NCBI RefSeq assembly: GCF_902805925.1
Contig: NZ_CADCUP010000113.1
Coordinates: 1 to 34,830 of the forward strand
DNA from: an uncultured Nocardioides sp.
GTDB taxonomy: Bacteria > Actinomycetota > Actinomycetes > Propionibacteriales > Nocardioidaceae
Direction: 5' to 3'
Length of the DNA stretch: 34,830 bases
Part shown: positions 16,925 through 27,707 of the stretch, piece after piece
Layout of the letters: the number at the start of each line of letters is the position of its first letter
Position numbering within the stretch: the stretch's first letter is position 1
Position numbers and translations under genes: made by a program
The notes under the pieces: model-generated
Databases searched by the model: none
Told to the model about the DNA's origin: nothing
What the model saw: only the letters and a program-made list of their open reading frames with translations

Positions 16925-17584
16925 TCAGCTGCTCCCGGGGATGAGGAGGCCCGACTCGTATGCGTACATCACCAGCTGCGCGCGGTCGCGACACTCCAAC
17001 TTGGTGAGAAGGTGGCTCACATGGGTCTTCACAGTCCCATAGCCCATGTGCAGTGAGTCGGCTATCTCCTGGTTCGACGAACCGCGCGAGACGGCGACCA
17101 GCACCTCGCGTTCACGGTCGGTCAGACCGTCCGCGGTCGGTGGCATCGGACGACTCGGCAGGGCGGCGAACTGCTCGATCAGGCGGCGCGTGACCGACGG
17201 AGCGAGCAAGGCATCCCCGGCGGCCACGACGGCGATCGCGTCGAGCAGGCGGGCCGGACGGGTGTCCTTGAGCAGAAAACCACTCGCGCCTGCCCGAAGG
17301 GCGTCGTGGACGAGCTCGTCCTCATCGAAGGTCGTCAGGATGAGCACGTGCGTCCTGGCGCACCGGGGGTCGGCCATGATCCGTCGGGTTGCTTCGAGGC
17401 CGTCCATCCGGGGCATCCGGACGTCCATCAGGACCACGTCGGGGGTCGTACGGCGACACAGGCCCCAGGCCTCCTCGCCGTCGCCTGCCTCGCCGACGAC
17501 CTCGATGTCGGGACTGGTACCGAGGAGCACGACGAAACCGGAGCGCACCAACTCCTGGTCGTCGACCACTGCCACCCGGATCAC
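16925..17584 (-). CDS. NarL/LuxR-type response regulator
   Basis: A 219-residue response regulator. The receiver domain (about 1-120) has acidic pocket D8-D9, phospho-acceptor D54 in VLMDVRMPRMDG, and the conserved threonine and lysine regions ILTTFDED and FLLKD. The LuxR helix-turn-helix (about 152-215) reads LTDREREVLVAVSRG, then NQEIADSLHMGYGTVKTHV. Start is GTG 17584, whose GTGA overlaps the stop of the sensor-kinase gene by four bases, so translation is probably coupled. The likely targets are nearby, such as the CPBP gene downstream, but this is inference. Confidence 0.95.
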   Translation of the reverse strand: MIRVAVVDDQELVRSGFVVLLGTSPDIEVVGEAGDGEEAWGLCRRTTPDVVLMDVRMPRMDGLEATRRIMADPRCARTHVLILTTFDEDELVHDALRAGASGFLLKDTRPARLLDAIAVVAAGDALLAPSVTRRLIEQFAALPSRPMPPTADGLTDREREVLVAVSRGSSNQEIADSLHMGYGTVKTHVSHLLTKLECRDRAQLVMYAYESGLLIPGSS

Positions 17585-18804
17585 GATGCCGCCACCATCG
17601 ATGACGGCAAGTGGGCTGCGACTCGGAAACCTGTCCCGTCGAGCGCGCCGTACTCGAGAACGCCACCCAACAACCGGGTGCGCTCACTCAGTCCTATGAG
17701 TCCGTGCCCGCTCCCGGGCTCTACCTGCGCGGCGGCCGAGGGCCGGCACCGACCACCGTCAAGGATCTCGACGTCAACCCCGTCCTCCACGTAGGTCACC
17801 ATCACCTGCGCCTGTCTCGCCAGCGAATGCTTCAGGACGTTGGTCAACGATTCCTGCACGATGCGGTATGCCGCCAACTCGATCGCGGCGTCGAGCGTGC
17901 GTGGCTCCCCTTCGATCTTGAGGTCGACGTCCATGCCCGCCTCACGCACGCCCCGGAGAAGTCCGTCGAGGTCATCCATGCTGTGCATGGCTGAAGCCGC
18001 GACGTCGGCGTCCTCACCACGGAGCAGGCCAAGCATCCAGCGGGTCTGCGTCAGCGCCTTGCGGCTGGTGTCGGCGATGATCTCGAGCGCACGTTCGGCG
18101 GCGGCGACGTCTGACCGGATGACGTGTCCGCCGACGCCAGCCTGCACGGCGATCAGCGACATGCTGTGGGCGACGACGTCGTGCAGCTCGCGGGCGATCC
18201 GCAGCCGCTCCTCGACGACTGCCCGCGCTGCCAGCTCACGAGCGGTGGCCGCCTCCTGCTCCGCTATCCGCAGCCGCTCCAACTGCTGCATGCGGCGCGA
18301 GCGAATGGCGTCGCCCAGCGCCCAAGCGGCGAGCAGCAGGGCGCAGGCCTGCAGGAGGTCCGACGTGCCCAGATCGGGCACGTCCAGCACCGCCAGGCCC
18401 ATGAAGGTGAGCACGCCACACGCCAGGCCGAGTAGGGCATCCCGGCGTCGGCCGTGCGCCGCGAGGGAGTAGAGGCTGAACAACAACAGCACCGACAGCA
18501 GCCCGATGTAGTGGTCGGTCAGGGTGACGACCAGGCAGCAGAAGACGAACATTGCGAACGAAGCCGCCGGACGCGTCCGACGCCAGACCAGGGACAGTCC
18601 GGCCACGAAGGTGACAGCGACCGACAACGGATCGCCGGGCTCCAGCCGGGAATCGATCGCGGCAACGTCGTTGCTCAGCAACGAGGCGACCGACATGGCT
18701 GCACCACCGAGCCCTATCGCGAGGTCGAGGTAGGGCGACAGACGCCGAGTAAGCGTCGCCCACGCTCCGATGTCGTACGACTGCTCGGCCACACGACGAG
18801 TCAT
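17581..18804 (-). CDS. NarL-type sensor histidine kinase (HisKA_3)
   Basis: A 407-residue membrane kinase from ATG 18804. The N-terminal part (about 25-170) has several hydrophobic helices typical of DesK-like actinobacterial kinases without an extracellular sensor domain. The dimerisation domain carries the phospho-accepting H208 in RELHDVVAHSMSLIAVQAG. The ATPase domain has YRIVQESLTNVLKHS (N box) and GSGHGLIGLSERTRLLGG (glycine-rich lid). It phosphorylates the co-encoded response regulator, whose gene overlaps by four bases. The small outer exposure suggests it senses membrane state or a lipophilic agent, as DesK and LiaS-type kinases do; the pairing with a membrane protease gene fits that. 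Confidence 0.93.
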   Translation of the reverse strand: MTRRVAEQSYDIGAWATLTRRLSPYLDLAIGLGGAAMSVASLLSNDVAAIDSRLEPGDPLSVAVTFVAGLSLVWRRTRPAASFAMFVFCCLVVTLTDHYIGLLSVLLLFSLYSLAAHGRRRDALLGLACGVLTFMGLAVLDVPDLGTSDLLQACALLLAAWALGDAIRSRRMQQLERLRIAEQEAATARELAARAVVEERLRIARELHDVVAHSMSLIAVQAGVGGHVIRSDVAAAERALEIIADTSRKALTQTRWMLGLLRGEDADVAASAMHSMDDLDGLLRGVREAGMDVDLKIEGEPRTLDAAIELAAYRIVQESLTNVLKHSLARQAQVMVTYVEDGVDVEILDGGRCRPSAAAQVEPGSGHGLIGLSERTRLLGGVLEYGALDGTGFRVAAHLPSSMVAAS

Positions 18805-18934
18805 CTCCGGAGGCTACTCCCAGCACGAGCGCTCGAACGTCGGCCTTCAGACCTACCTCCTCTGTCTGCAGATAGAAGCGGATGCCCGCGATCTGCAGGA
18901 GCGGGTCGCAGAGCGCTATCCAAGCCCGGTCAGA

Positions 18935-18955
18935 GTGGGCGGAATGCCCGCCCAC
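18935..18955 (-). terminator. Hairpin downstream of menB
   Basis: GTGGGCGG (18935-18942) pairs perfectly with CCGCCCAC (18948-18955) around a 5-base loop. It lies about 100 bases after the menB stop and upstream of the sensor-kinase start on the same strand, so it could end the menB transcript. There is no U-tract. Confidence 0.4.
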
Positions 18956-19053
18956 GCACCGGCCACCCGCAAGCGCATGGGGCGCCATGGTGCGACCCTC
19001 CGACCCGCGGCGCACCAAGCCGATGGAGGCATCGTCGTGGGTTAGGTGGCGAC

Positions 19054-19995
19054 TCAGTAGTACCAGGGGTACGGCGACCAGTCGGGCTCGCGCTTCTCCA
19101 GGAACTGGTCGCGGCCCTCCTGCGCCTCGTCGGTCATGTAGGCCAGCCGGGTGGTCTCGCCGGCGAAGAGCTGCTGGCCGACCAGGCCGTCGTCGATGAG
19201 GTTGAAGGAGTACTTCAGCATCCGCTGGGCCGTCGGCGACTTGCCGTTGACCTTCGCTCCCCACTGCAGCGCGACCCTCTCGAGGTCGGCGTGCGGCACC
19301 ACCTTGTTGACCGCGCCCATGGCGTGCATCTCCTCGGCGGAGTACTCCTCGCCGAGGAAGAAGATCTCGCGGGCGAACTTCTGGCCCACCTGCCGGGCGA
19401 GGTAGGCCGACCCGAAGCCGCCGTCGAAGCTGCCCACGTCGGCGTCGGTCTGCTTGAAGCGGGCGTGCTCGCGGCTGGCGAGCGTCAGGTCGCAGACCAC
19501 GTGCAGGGAGTGGCCGCCGCCGGCCGCCCAGCCGTTGACCAGGCACACGACGATCTTGGGCATGAAGCGGATCAGCCGCTGGCACTCCAGGATGTGCAGG
19601 CGGGCCATCTTCGCCTTGTCGACATGCTCTGACGTCTCGCCCGCTCTGCCCGTGGCGTCCTCCGGACGCGTGTACTGGTAGCCCGCCTTCCCCCGGATCC
19701 GCTGGTCGCCGCCGGTGCAGAACGCCCACTTGCCGCTCTTCGTGCTCGGCCCGTTGCCGGTCAGCAGCACGCAGCCCACGTCGGACGACGTCCGCGCGTG
19801 CTCGAGCACCGAGAGCAGCTCGTCGACGGTGTGTGGCCGGAAGGCGTTGAGGACGTCGGGCCGGTCGAAGGCGATGCGCACCGTCCCGTGCGCCCTGGCC
19901 CGGTGGTAGGTGAGGTCGGTGAGACCCTCGAAGCCGGGCACGACGTCCCAGTCGGCCGGGTCGAAGATCTCGCTGACGCCCTCGATCGCACTCAT
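19054..19995 (-). CDS. menB: 1,4-dihydroxy-2-naphthoyl-CoA synthase, type II MenB
   Basis: A 313-residue crotonase-fold enzyme that cyclises o-succinylbenzoyl-CoA to DHNA-CoA in menaquinone synthesis. Visible segments: RIAFDRPDVLNAFRPHTVDE, GNGPSTKSGKWAFCTGGDQR, NGWAAGGGHSLHVVCDLTLA (CoA oxyanion hole) and QTDADVGSFDGGFGSAYLAR, ending in the characteristic WSPYPWYY. The Asp at 184 (in QTDAD) sits where type I enzymes such as E. coli MenB have a glycine that binds bicarbonate; type II enzymes such as the mycobacterial one use this Asp as base, so this is type II. Start is ATG 19995. No other men gene is nearby. It is divergent from the nitroreductase-photolyase pair. Confidence 0.95.
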   Translation of the reverse strand: MSAIEGVSEIFDPADWDVVPGFEGLTDLTYHRARAHGTVRIAFDRPDVLNAFRPHTVDELLSVLEHARTSSDVGCVLLTGNGPSTKSGKWAFCTGGDQRIRGKAGYQYTRPEDATGRAGETSEHVDKAKMARLHILECQRLIRFMPKIVVCLVNGWAAGGGHSLHVVCDLTLASREHARFKQTDADVGSFDGGFGSAYLARQVGQKFAREIFFLGEEYSAEEMHAMGAVNKVVPHADLERVALQWGAKVNGKSPTAQRMLKYSFNLIDDGLVGQQLFAGETTRLAYMTDEAQEGRDQFLEKREPDWSPYPWYY

Positions 19996-20050
19996 GGCGC
20001 CATCGTAGGGAGGCTGGAATCGCGGCCGCCGACGTGGTGTTGTGGATGGT

Positions 20051-20497
20051 ATGACCCTCCACGGTGAGTACGAGCCCAGTCCCGAGCAGTGGGTGCGCAA
20101 CCAGGTCGCCGAGTACGAGGCCTCCGACGGGGCGCGGGCCAACACGCTGCCGGGATCGACCGACGTGATCGTGGTCATCACCTCGCTCGGAGCGAGGTCG
20201 GGCAAGCTGCGCAAGAACCCCGTGATGAGGGTCGAGCACGACGGCTCCTACCTCGCCGTGGCGTCCAAGGGCGGTGCGCCGGACGACCCGACGTGGGCGC
20301 ACAACTTCCGCGCGCACCCCGAGGTCGACCTGCAGGACGGCGCCGGCAAGGCGACGTACGCCGTGCGCGAGCTGCCCGCCGGCCCCGAGCGCGACGAGTG
20401 GTGGCAGCGGGCGGTGGAGACGTGGGGGACCTACGCGTCCTACCAGGAGAAGACCGACCGGCTGATCCCCCTCTTCCTCCTCGAGCGGACCGCGTGA
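20051..20497 (+). CDS. Deazaflavin (F420)-dependent nitroreductase-family protein
   Basis: A 148-residue split beta-barrel protein of the Ddn family. Key stretches: PEQWVRNQVAEYEASDGARA, VIVVITSLGARSGKLRKNPV (the GARSGKxR signature that contacts the F420 phosphate), YLAVASKGGAPDDPTWAHN and terminal RLIPLFLLERTA. Known members use reduced F420 to reduce quinones or nitro compounds in mycobacteria. ATG 20051 is preferred over GTG 20042, although neither has a strong ribosome-binding site. Its stop overlaps the photolyase start by four bases, indicating a coupled operon. Confidence 0.9.
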   Translation: MTLHGEYEPSPEQWVRNQVAEYEASDGARANTLPGSTDVIVVITSLGARSGKLRKNPVMRVEHDGSYLAVASKGGAPDDPTWAHNFRAHPEVDLQDGAGKATYAVRELPAGPERDEWWQRAVETWGTYASYQEKTDRLIPLFLLERTA

Positions 20498-21855
20498 GCG
20501 CCGGGTCCACCGCGGTCCACTGGTTCCGCCGCGACCTGCGGCTGCGCGACAACCCCGCGCTCGCAGCGGCTGCGGCGCACGGCGACGTGCTCGGCCTCTT
20601 CGTGATCGACCCGGGCGTGTGGGACAAGGCCGGCGCGGCTCGACGGGCCTGGCTCGCCGCCTGCCTGCGCAGCCTCGACGAGTCGATGGGCGGACGGCTC
20701 TGCCTGCGCCTGGGGAAGCCGGTCACGGCCGTCCCCGAGGTGGTCGCGGAGGTCGGCGCCGACACGCTCCACGTCACCAACGACTCGACGCCGTACGCGT
20801 TGAAGCGCGACCGGGCGGTCGTGGCGGCGCTGCCCGGGTCGGTGACCGGCGCCGCCACCGGCACGCCGTACGCCGTGCCGCCGGGCACCGTGAGGAACGG
20901 CTCGGGCCGGCCGTACCAGGTCTTCACGCCCTTCGAGAGGGCGTGGCGCGCCCACGGGTGGGACGCCCCGACCCCGGCTCCGAGCGCCGTGCGCTGGGTC
21001 GAGCGCGACAGCGACCCGCGCGCGGTCGCGCTCCTCGACGAGGCGCTCGCCGGTGCGCCCGCGGGGCTGCCCGTCCCCGGCGAGGACGCCGCGATCCAGC
21101 GCTTCCGCGCCTTCCTCACCGGTGACGTCGACGACTACGACGAGGCCCGCAACGACCCGGGTGCCGACCGCACGTCGCGCATGTCGCCCTACCTGAAGTA
21201 CGGCGTGGTGCACCCGCGGCAGCTGCTGGCCGAGTCCGGTGGCCGGCGCACCGACGGCGCCACGACGTACGAGAAGGAGATCGCCTGGCGCGAGTTCTAC
21301 GCCGACGTGCTCTTCCACAACCCCGCGTCGGCGTGGCAGGACCTGCGCCCGGTGCCCGGCCTGACCTACGACCAGCCCGAGGACGCCATCGAGGCGTGGC
21401 GGACCGGCACGACCGGCTTCCCGATCGTCGACGCGGGCATGCGCCAGCTGCTGGCCGAGGGCTGGATGCACAACCGCGTCCGGATGATCACCGCGAGCTT
21501 CCTCACCAAGGACCTGCACGTCTGGTGGCCGGTCGGCGCCCGGCACTTCCTCGACCACCTCGTGGACGGCGACCTCGCCTCCAACAACCACGGCTGGCAG
21601 TGGGTGGCCGGCACGGGCACCGACGCGGCGCCGTACTTCCGGGTCTTCAACCCGATCACGCAGGGGCTCAAGTTCGACCCGTCCGGGGACTACGTGCGCC
21701 GCTGGGTGCCGGAGCTCGCGCACCTGCCGGGCAAGGCCGCTCACGAGCCGTGGGACCAGGAGGACGGGCACGACCACGGCTACCCGAAGCGGATCGTCGA
21801 CCACGCGGAGGAGCGGCGGCGCGCCCTCGAGCTCTACCAGCGCGGCCGCGAGTGA
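20494..21855 (+). CDS. phrB: Deoxyribodipyrimidine photolyase (class I CPD)
   Basis: A 453-residue photolyase that repairs UV-induced cyclobutane pyrimidine dimers using blue light and FAD. The N-terminal antenna domain begins VHWFRRDLRLRDNPAL. The FAD domain shows SRMSPYLKYGVVHPRQL, EKEIAWREFYADVLFHNP, GMRQLLAEGWMHNRVRM and DGDLASNNHGWQWVAGTGTD, then FNPITQGLKFDPSGDYVRRW. Several of these tryptophans occupy the electron-transfer chain positions, so it is expected to be an active enzyme. Start is GTG 20494, whose GTGA overlaps the upstream stop. Its partner gene is an F420-type enzyme; an 8-hydroxydeazaflavin antenna is therefore possible, though the sequence alone does not settle that. Confidence 0.95.
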   Translation: MSAGSTAVHWFRRDLRLRDNPALAAAAAHGDVLGLFVIDPGVWDKAGAARRAWLAACLRSLDESMGGRLCLRLGKPVTAVPEVVAEVGADTLHVTNDSTPYALKRDRAVVAALPGSVTGAATGTPYAVPPGTVRNGSGRPYQVFTPFERAWRAHGWDAPTPAPSAVRWVERDSDPRAVALLDEALAGAPAGLPVPGEDAAIQRFRAFLTGDVDDYDEARNDPGADRTSRMSPYLKYGVVHPRQLLAESGGRRTDGATTYEKEIAWREFYADVLFHNPASAWQDLRPVPGLTYDQPEDAIEAWRTGTTGFPIVDAGMRQLLAEGWMHNRVRMITASFLTKDLHVWWPVGARHFLDHLVDGDLASNNHGWQWVAGTGTDAAPYFRVFNPITQGLKFDPSGDYVRRWVPELAHLPGKAAHEPWDQEDGHDHGYPKRIVDHAEERRRALELYQRGRE

Positions 21856-21897
21856 GCCGCTCGGCTGCGCCTGGGGCGACCTGATCGCCTCGCCGGC

Positions 21898-22533
21898 TCA
21901 GCCGGGGCGGTCCTGCACCTGGGCGCGGTCGGTGATGTCGAGCGCGAGACCGGCGAGGTGGTCCAGGCGCGCCAGCTCGGAGTCGAGGAACTCCGGACCG
22001 CCCCGGCGACCCAGCACCAGCGCCTCGCTGCCGAGGGACGCGCCGCAGAGCAGCAGGTTCTCGTCGTCGCTCTCGAGGCGGGTGGCGCCGTTGAGGTGCG
22101 GCCAGGAGACCGCCGGGGGCGAGGCCTCGGTGGCGCGGATGATCTCGGTGCCGCCCTCGACGCGGCGCACGCGAGCGCCCCAGTCGACCCGGAAGGTGAC
22201 CGGCAGCAGGTCGACCAGCCGGTCGAGCGCCTCGGCGGGGCTGATCGTCAGGGCCTCCACCACCTCGAGGTCGAGGAAGAGGTTGCCGCCGGCGTGGTAG
22301 CGGCTGATCCACAGCACCTGCACGCTGTCGATGGTGTTGCAGGCCGACACGATCGAGTCGGGCATCACCCCCGGCACGAGCTCCAGCATGATGTCGTCGA
22401 CCGCGGTGCCGTGGCCGGTCTTCTCGACGATCTGGATCGCCTCGATGTCGCCGCCGGCCTCACCGATGGCCGTGGCCAACCGCCCCAGGGACCCGGGTAC
22501 GTCGAGCAGCTCGACGCGCAGCAGGAACGACAT
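21898..22533 (-). CDS. ACT-domain protein of unknown role
   Basis: A 211-residue protein from ATG 22533 with GGAGG five bases upstream (a GTG 12 bases earlier is less likely). The N-terminal 80 residues form a clear ACT domain: FLLRVELLDVPGSLGRLATA, then GEAGGDIEAIQIVEK. ACT domains bind amino acids to regulate enzymes. The C-terminal half (EALDRLVDLLPVTFRVDWGA and onward) is an actinobacterial extension with no named domain that I recognise. Related proteins in actinobacteria often lie near gatCAB or ligA; here the neighbour is recD, 77 bp upstream on the same strand. It converges with the photolyase gene across 42 bp. Confidence 0.8.
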   Translation of the reverse strand: MSFLLRVELLDVPGSLGRLATAIGEAGGDIEAIQIVEKTGHGTAVDDIMLELVPGVMPDSIVSACNTIDSVQVLWISRYHAGGNLFLDLEVVEALTISPAEALDRLVDLLPVTFRVDWGARVRRVEGGTEIIRATEASPPAVSWPHLNGATRLESDDENLLLCGASLGSEALVLGRRGGPEFLDSELARLDHLAGLALDITDRAQVQDRPG

Positions 22534-22610
22534 CAGGGCCTCCACGACTCGGTTGGTGCCGACCCTAGTCCTGCGATGTCACGGCTGCGTGTCAACGGGC
22601 CGCGGCCGGG

Positions 22611-24367
22611 TCACGAGTCGGCCAGCCGCCGGGCGAGGCCGGTGGCGCGCTGGGCCCGGTGGCCGACCGCCGCGCGCACCGCCGACTCGGGCCCGATGAC
22701 CCGCACCCGCGTGCGAGCCCGGGTGACCGCGGTGTAGAAGAGCTCGCGGGTCAGCAGCCGGGAGTCCTCGTCGGGCAGCAGCACGGTGACGACGTCGGCC
22801 TGCCCGCCCTGGCTCTTGTGGATCGTCATCGCGTGCATGGTGTCGACGTCGCCGAGCCGGGACGGCGCCACCTCCAGCGAGCCCTCGCTGCCGGCCAGCG
22901 CCACCCGGCGGGTGCCGCCGCGGTCGAGGACCACGCCGACGTCGCCGTTGTAGACGCCGAGGGCGTAGTCGTTGGCCGTGACGAGGAGGGGGCGGCCGAG
23001 GTAGGCGGGCTCGTGGAGCGGGTCCCCGGTCTCGGCGGTGATCCACTGCTCGATGCGGCGGTTCCAGTGGTGGACGCCGAAGGGGCCGTCGCGGTGGGCG
23101 CAGAGGAGCCGGTGCCGGTCGAGCGCGGCGAGCGCCCTGTCGGCCAGCCCGGCCGCGGCGGCGTCGCGGACGGCGAGCGCCACCTCCAGCGACGTCGCCC
23201 GGATCTGGCTCGCCGGGTCGTCGTCGGTGATCCACTCCACGGCGTCGTGGCCGGCGGAGAGCGCGGCGAGGACCGCGTCGGCGTCGCCTGCGCGCAGTGC
23301 CTCGGCGAGCACGCCGATCTCGGCGCCGTACCGGTGGGTCGTGCGCAGCGCCGCGACCGGTGAGTCGGGGCGCCCCTCGAACCCGCGCACGAGGTCGCTC
23401 AGCACGGCTCCGGCCTCGACCGACGACAGCTGGTCGGGGTCGCCGACCAGGACCAGCCGGGCGTCGGGCCGGACCGCCTCGAGGAGCCGCGCCATCATCG
23501 TGAGCGACACCATCGAGGTCTCGTCGACCACCACGACGTCGTGGGGCAGCCGGTTGCGGCGGTCGTGGCGGAACCTCGTGGAGTTGCCGGGATCGCGGCG
23601 CAGCAACCGGTGCAGGGTGCCGGCCTGGAGACCGTCGAGCCGCGCCCGGTCGACCGGCGCCAGGGCGGCGGCCGCCGACTGCACGGCCTCCTGGAGCCGG
23701 GCGGCCGCCTTGCCGGTCGGCGCCGCCATCGCCACCCGCATCACCTCGCCGCGGGCCTCGTGCTGCTCGGCGAGGGCCACGAGGAGCCCCGCCACGGCGG
23801 TGGTCTTGCCCGTGCCGGGGCCACCGGTGATGACCGTGGTCCACTGCGAGGCGGCACGGACGCAGGCGGCACGCTGCTCGTCGTAGCCGGACAGCGGGAA
23901 GACGCGGTCGAGGGAGGCCCGCATGAGCCCGGGGTCGTGGGGCGGGATCGATGCGGCGCGGGCGGTCAGGTCGTCGAGGACCTGCGTCTCCTGCTCGTGG
24001 TAGCGGTCGAGGTAGAGCAGCCGCTCGTCCCAGTGCAGCACCCCGAGACCGATGAGCGGGCTGGCGGCGACCGCGTCCGCCCAGCCGGAGGCGGCCGGCC
24101 AGGGGAGTGCCTCGGTGTCCTCGCCGGCCTCGATGTCGGCCACCGTGGCCAGGTCGAGGCAGACCGACCCGGCTCGCACGGCGCGGCAGGTCAGCGCGAC
24201 GGCCAGCAGCACCCGCTCGTCGCGCTCACCGCCGAGCTGCCCGAGCGTGCGGGCGACGTGCACGTCGGCGGAGGTCACCACGCCGGCCGCGTTGAAGGTC
24301 GCCAGCAGGCCGGTCGCGCCCAGGGCGAGGCGGGCGTCGAGGGGGTCGGTCGTCTCGAAGACGTCGC

Positions 24368-24371
<4 letters not shown>
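22611..24371 (-). CDS. recD: RecBCD subunit RecD (5'-3' helicase)
   Basis: A 586-residue helicase, the fast 5'-3' motor of the RecBCD complex that resects double-strand breaks. Start is ATG 24371, whose ATGA overlaps the recB stop by four bases. Walker A is TGGPGTGKTT with K189; further helicase motifs are VVVVDETSMVS (Walker B), LVLVGDPDQLSSV and TIHKSQGGQADVV, with FYTAVTRARTRV near the C-terminus. Length is normal for the RecD1 class that works with RecB and RecC rather than the longer stand-alone RecD2. It is last in the recC-recB-recD operon. Confidence 0.95.
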
Positions 24372-27706
<3,335 letters not shown>

Positions 27707-27707
27707 C

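Noticed and set aside
21856..21897. Possible terminator between photolyase and ACT gene
   Set aside because: Only very short pairings (5-6 bp with 1-2-base loops) could be found; not enough for a call.
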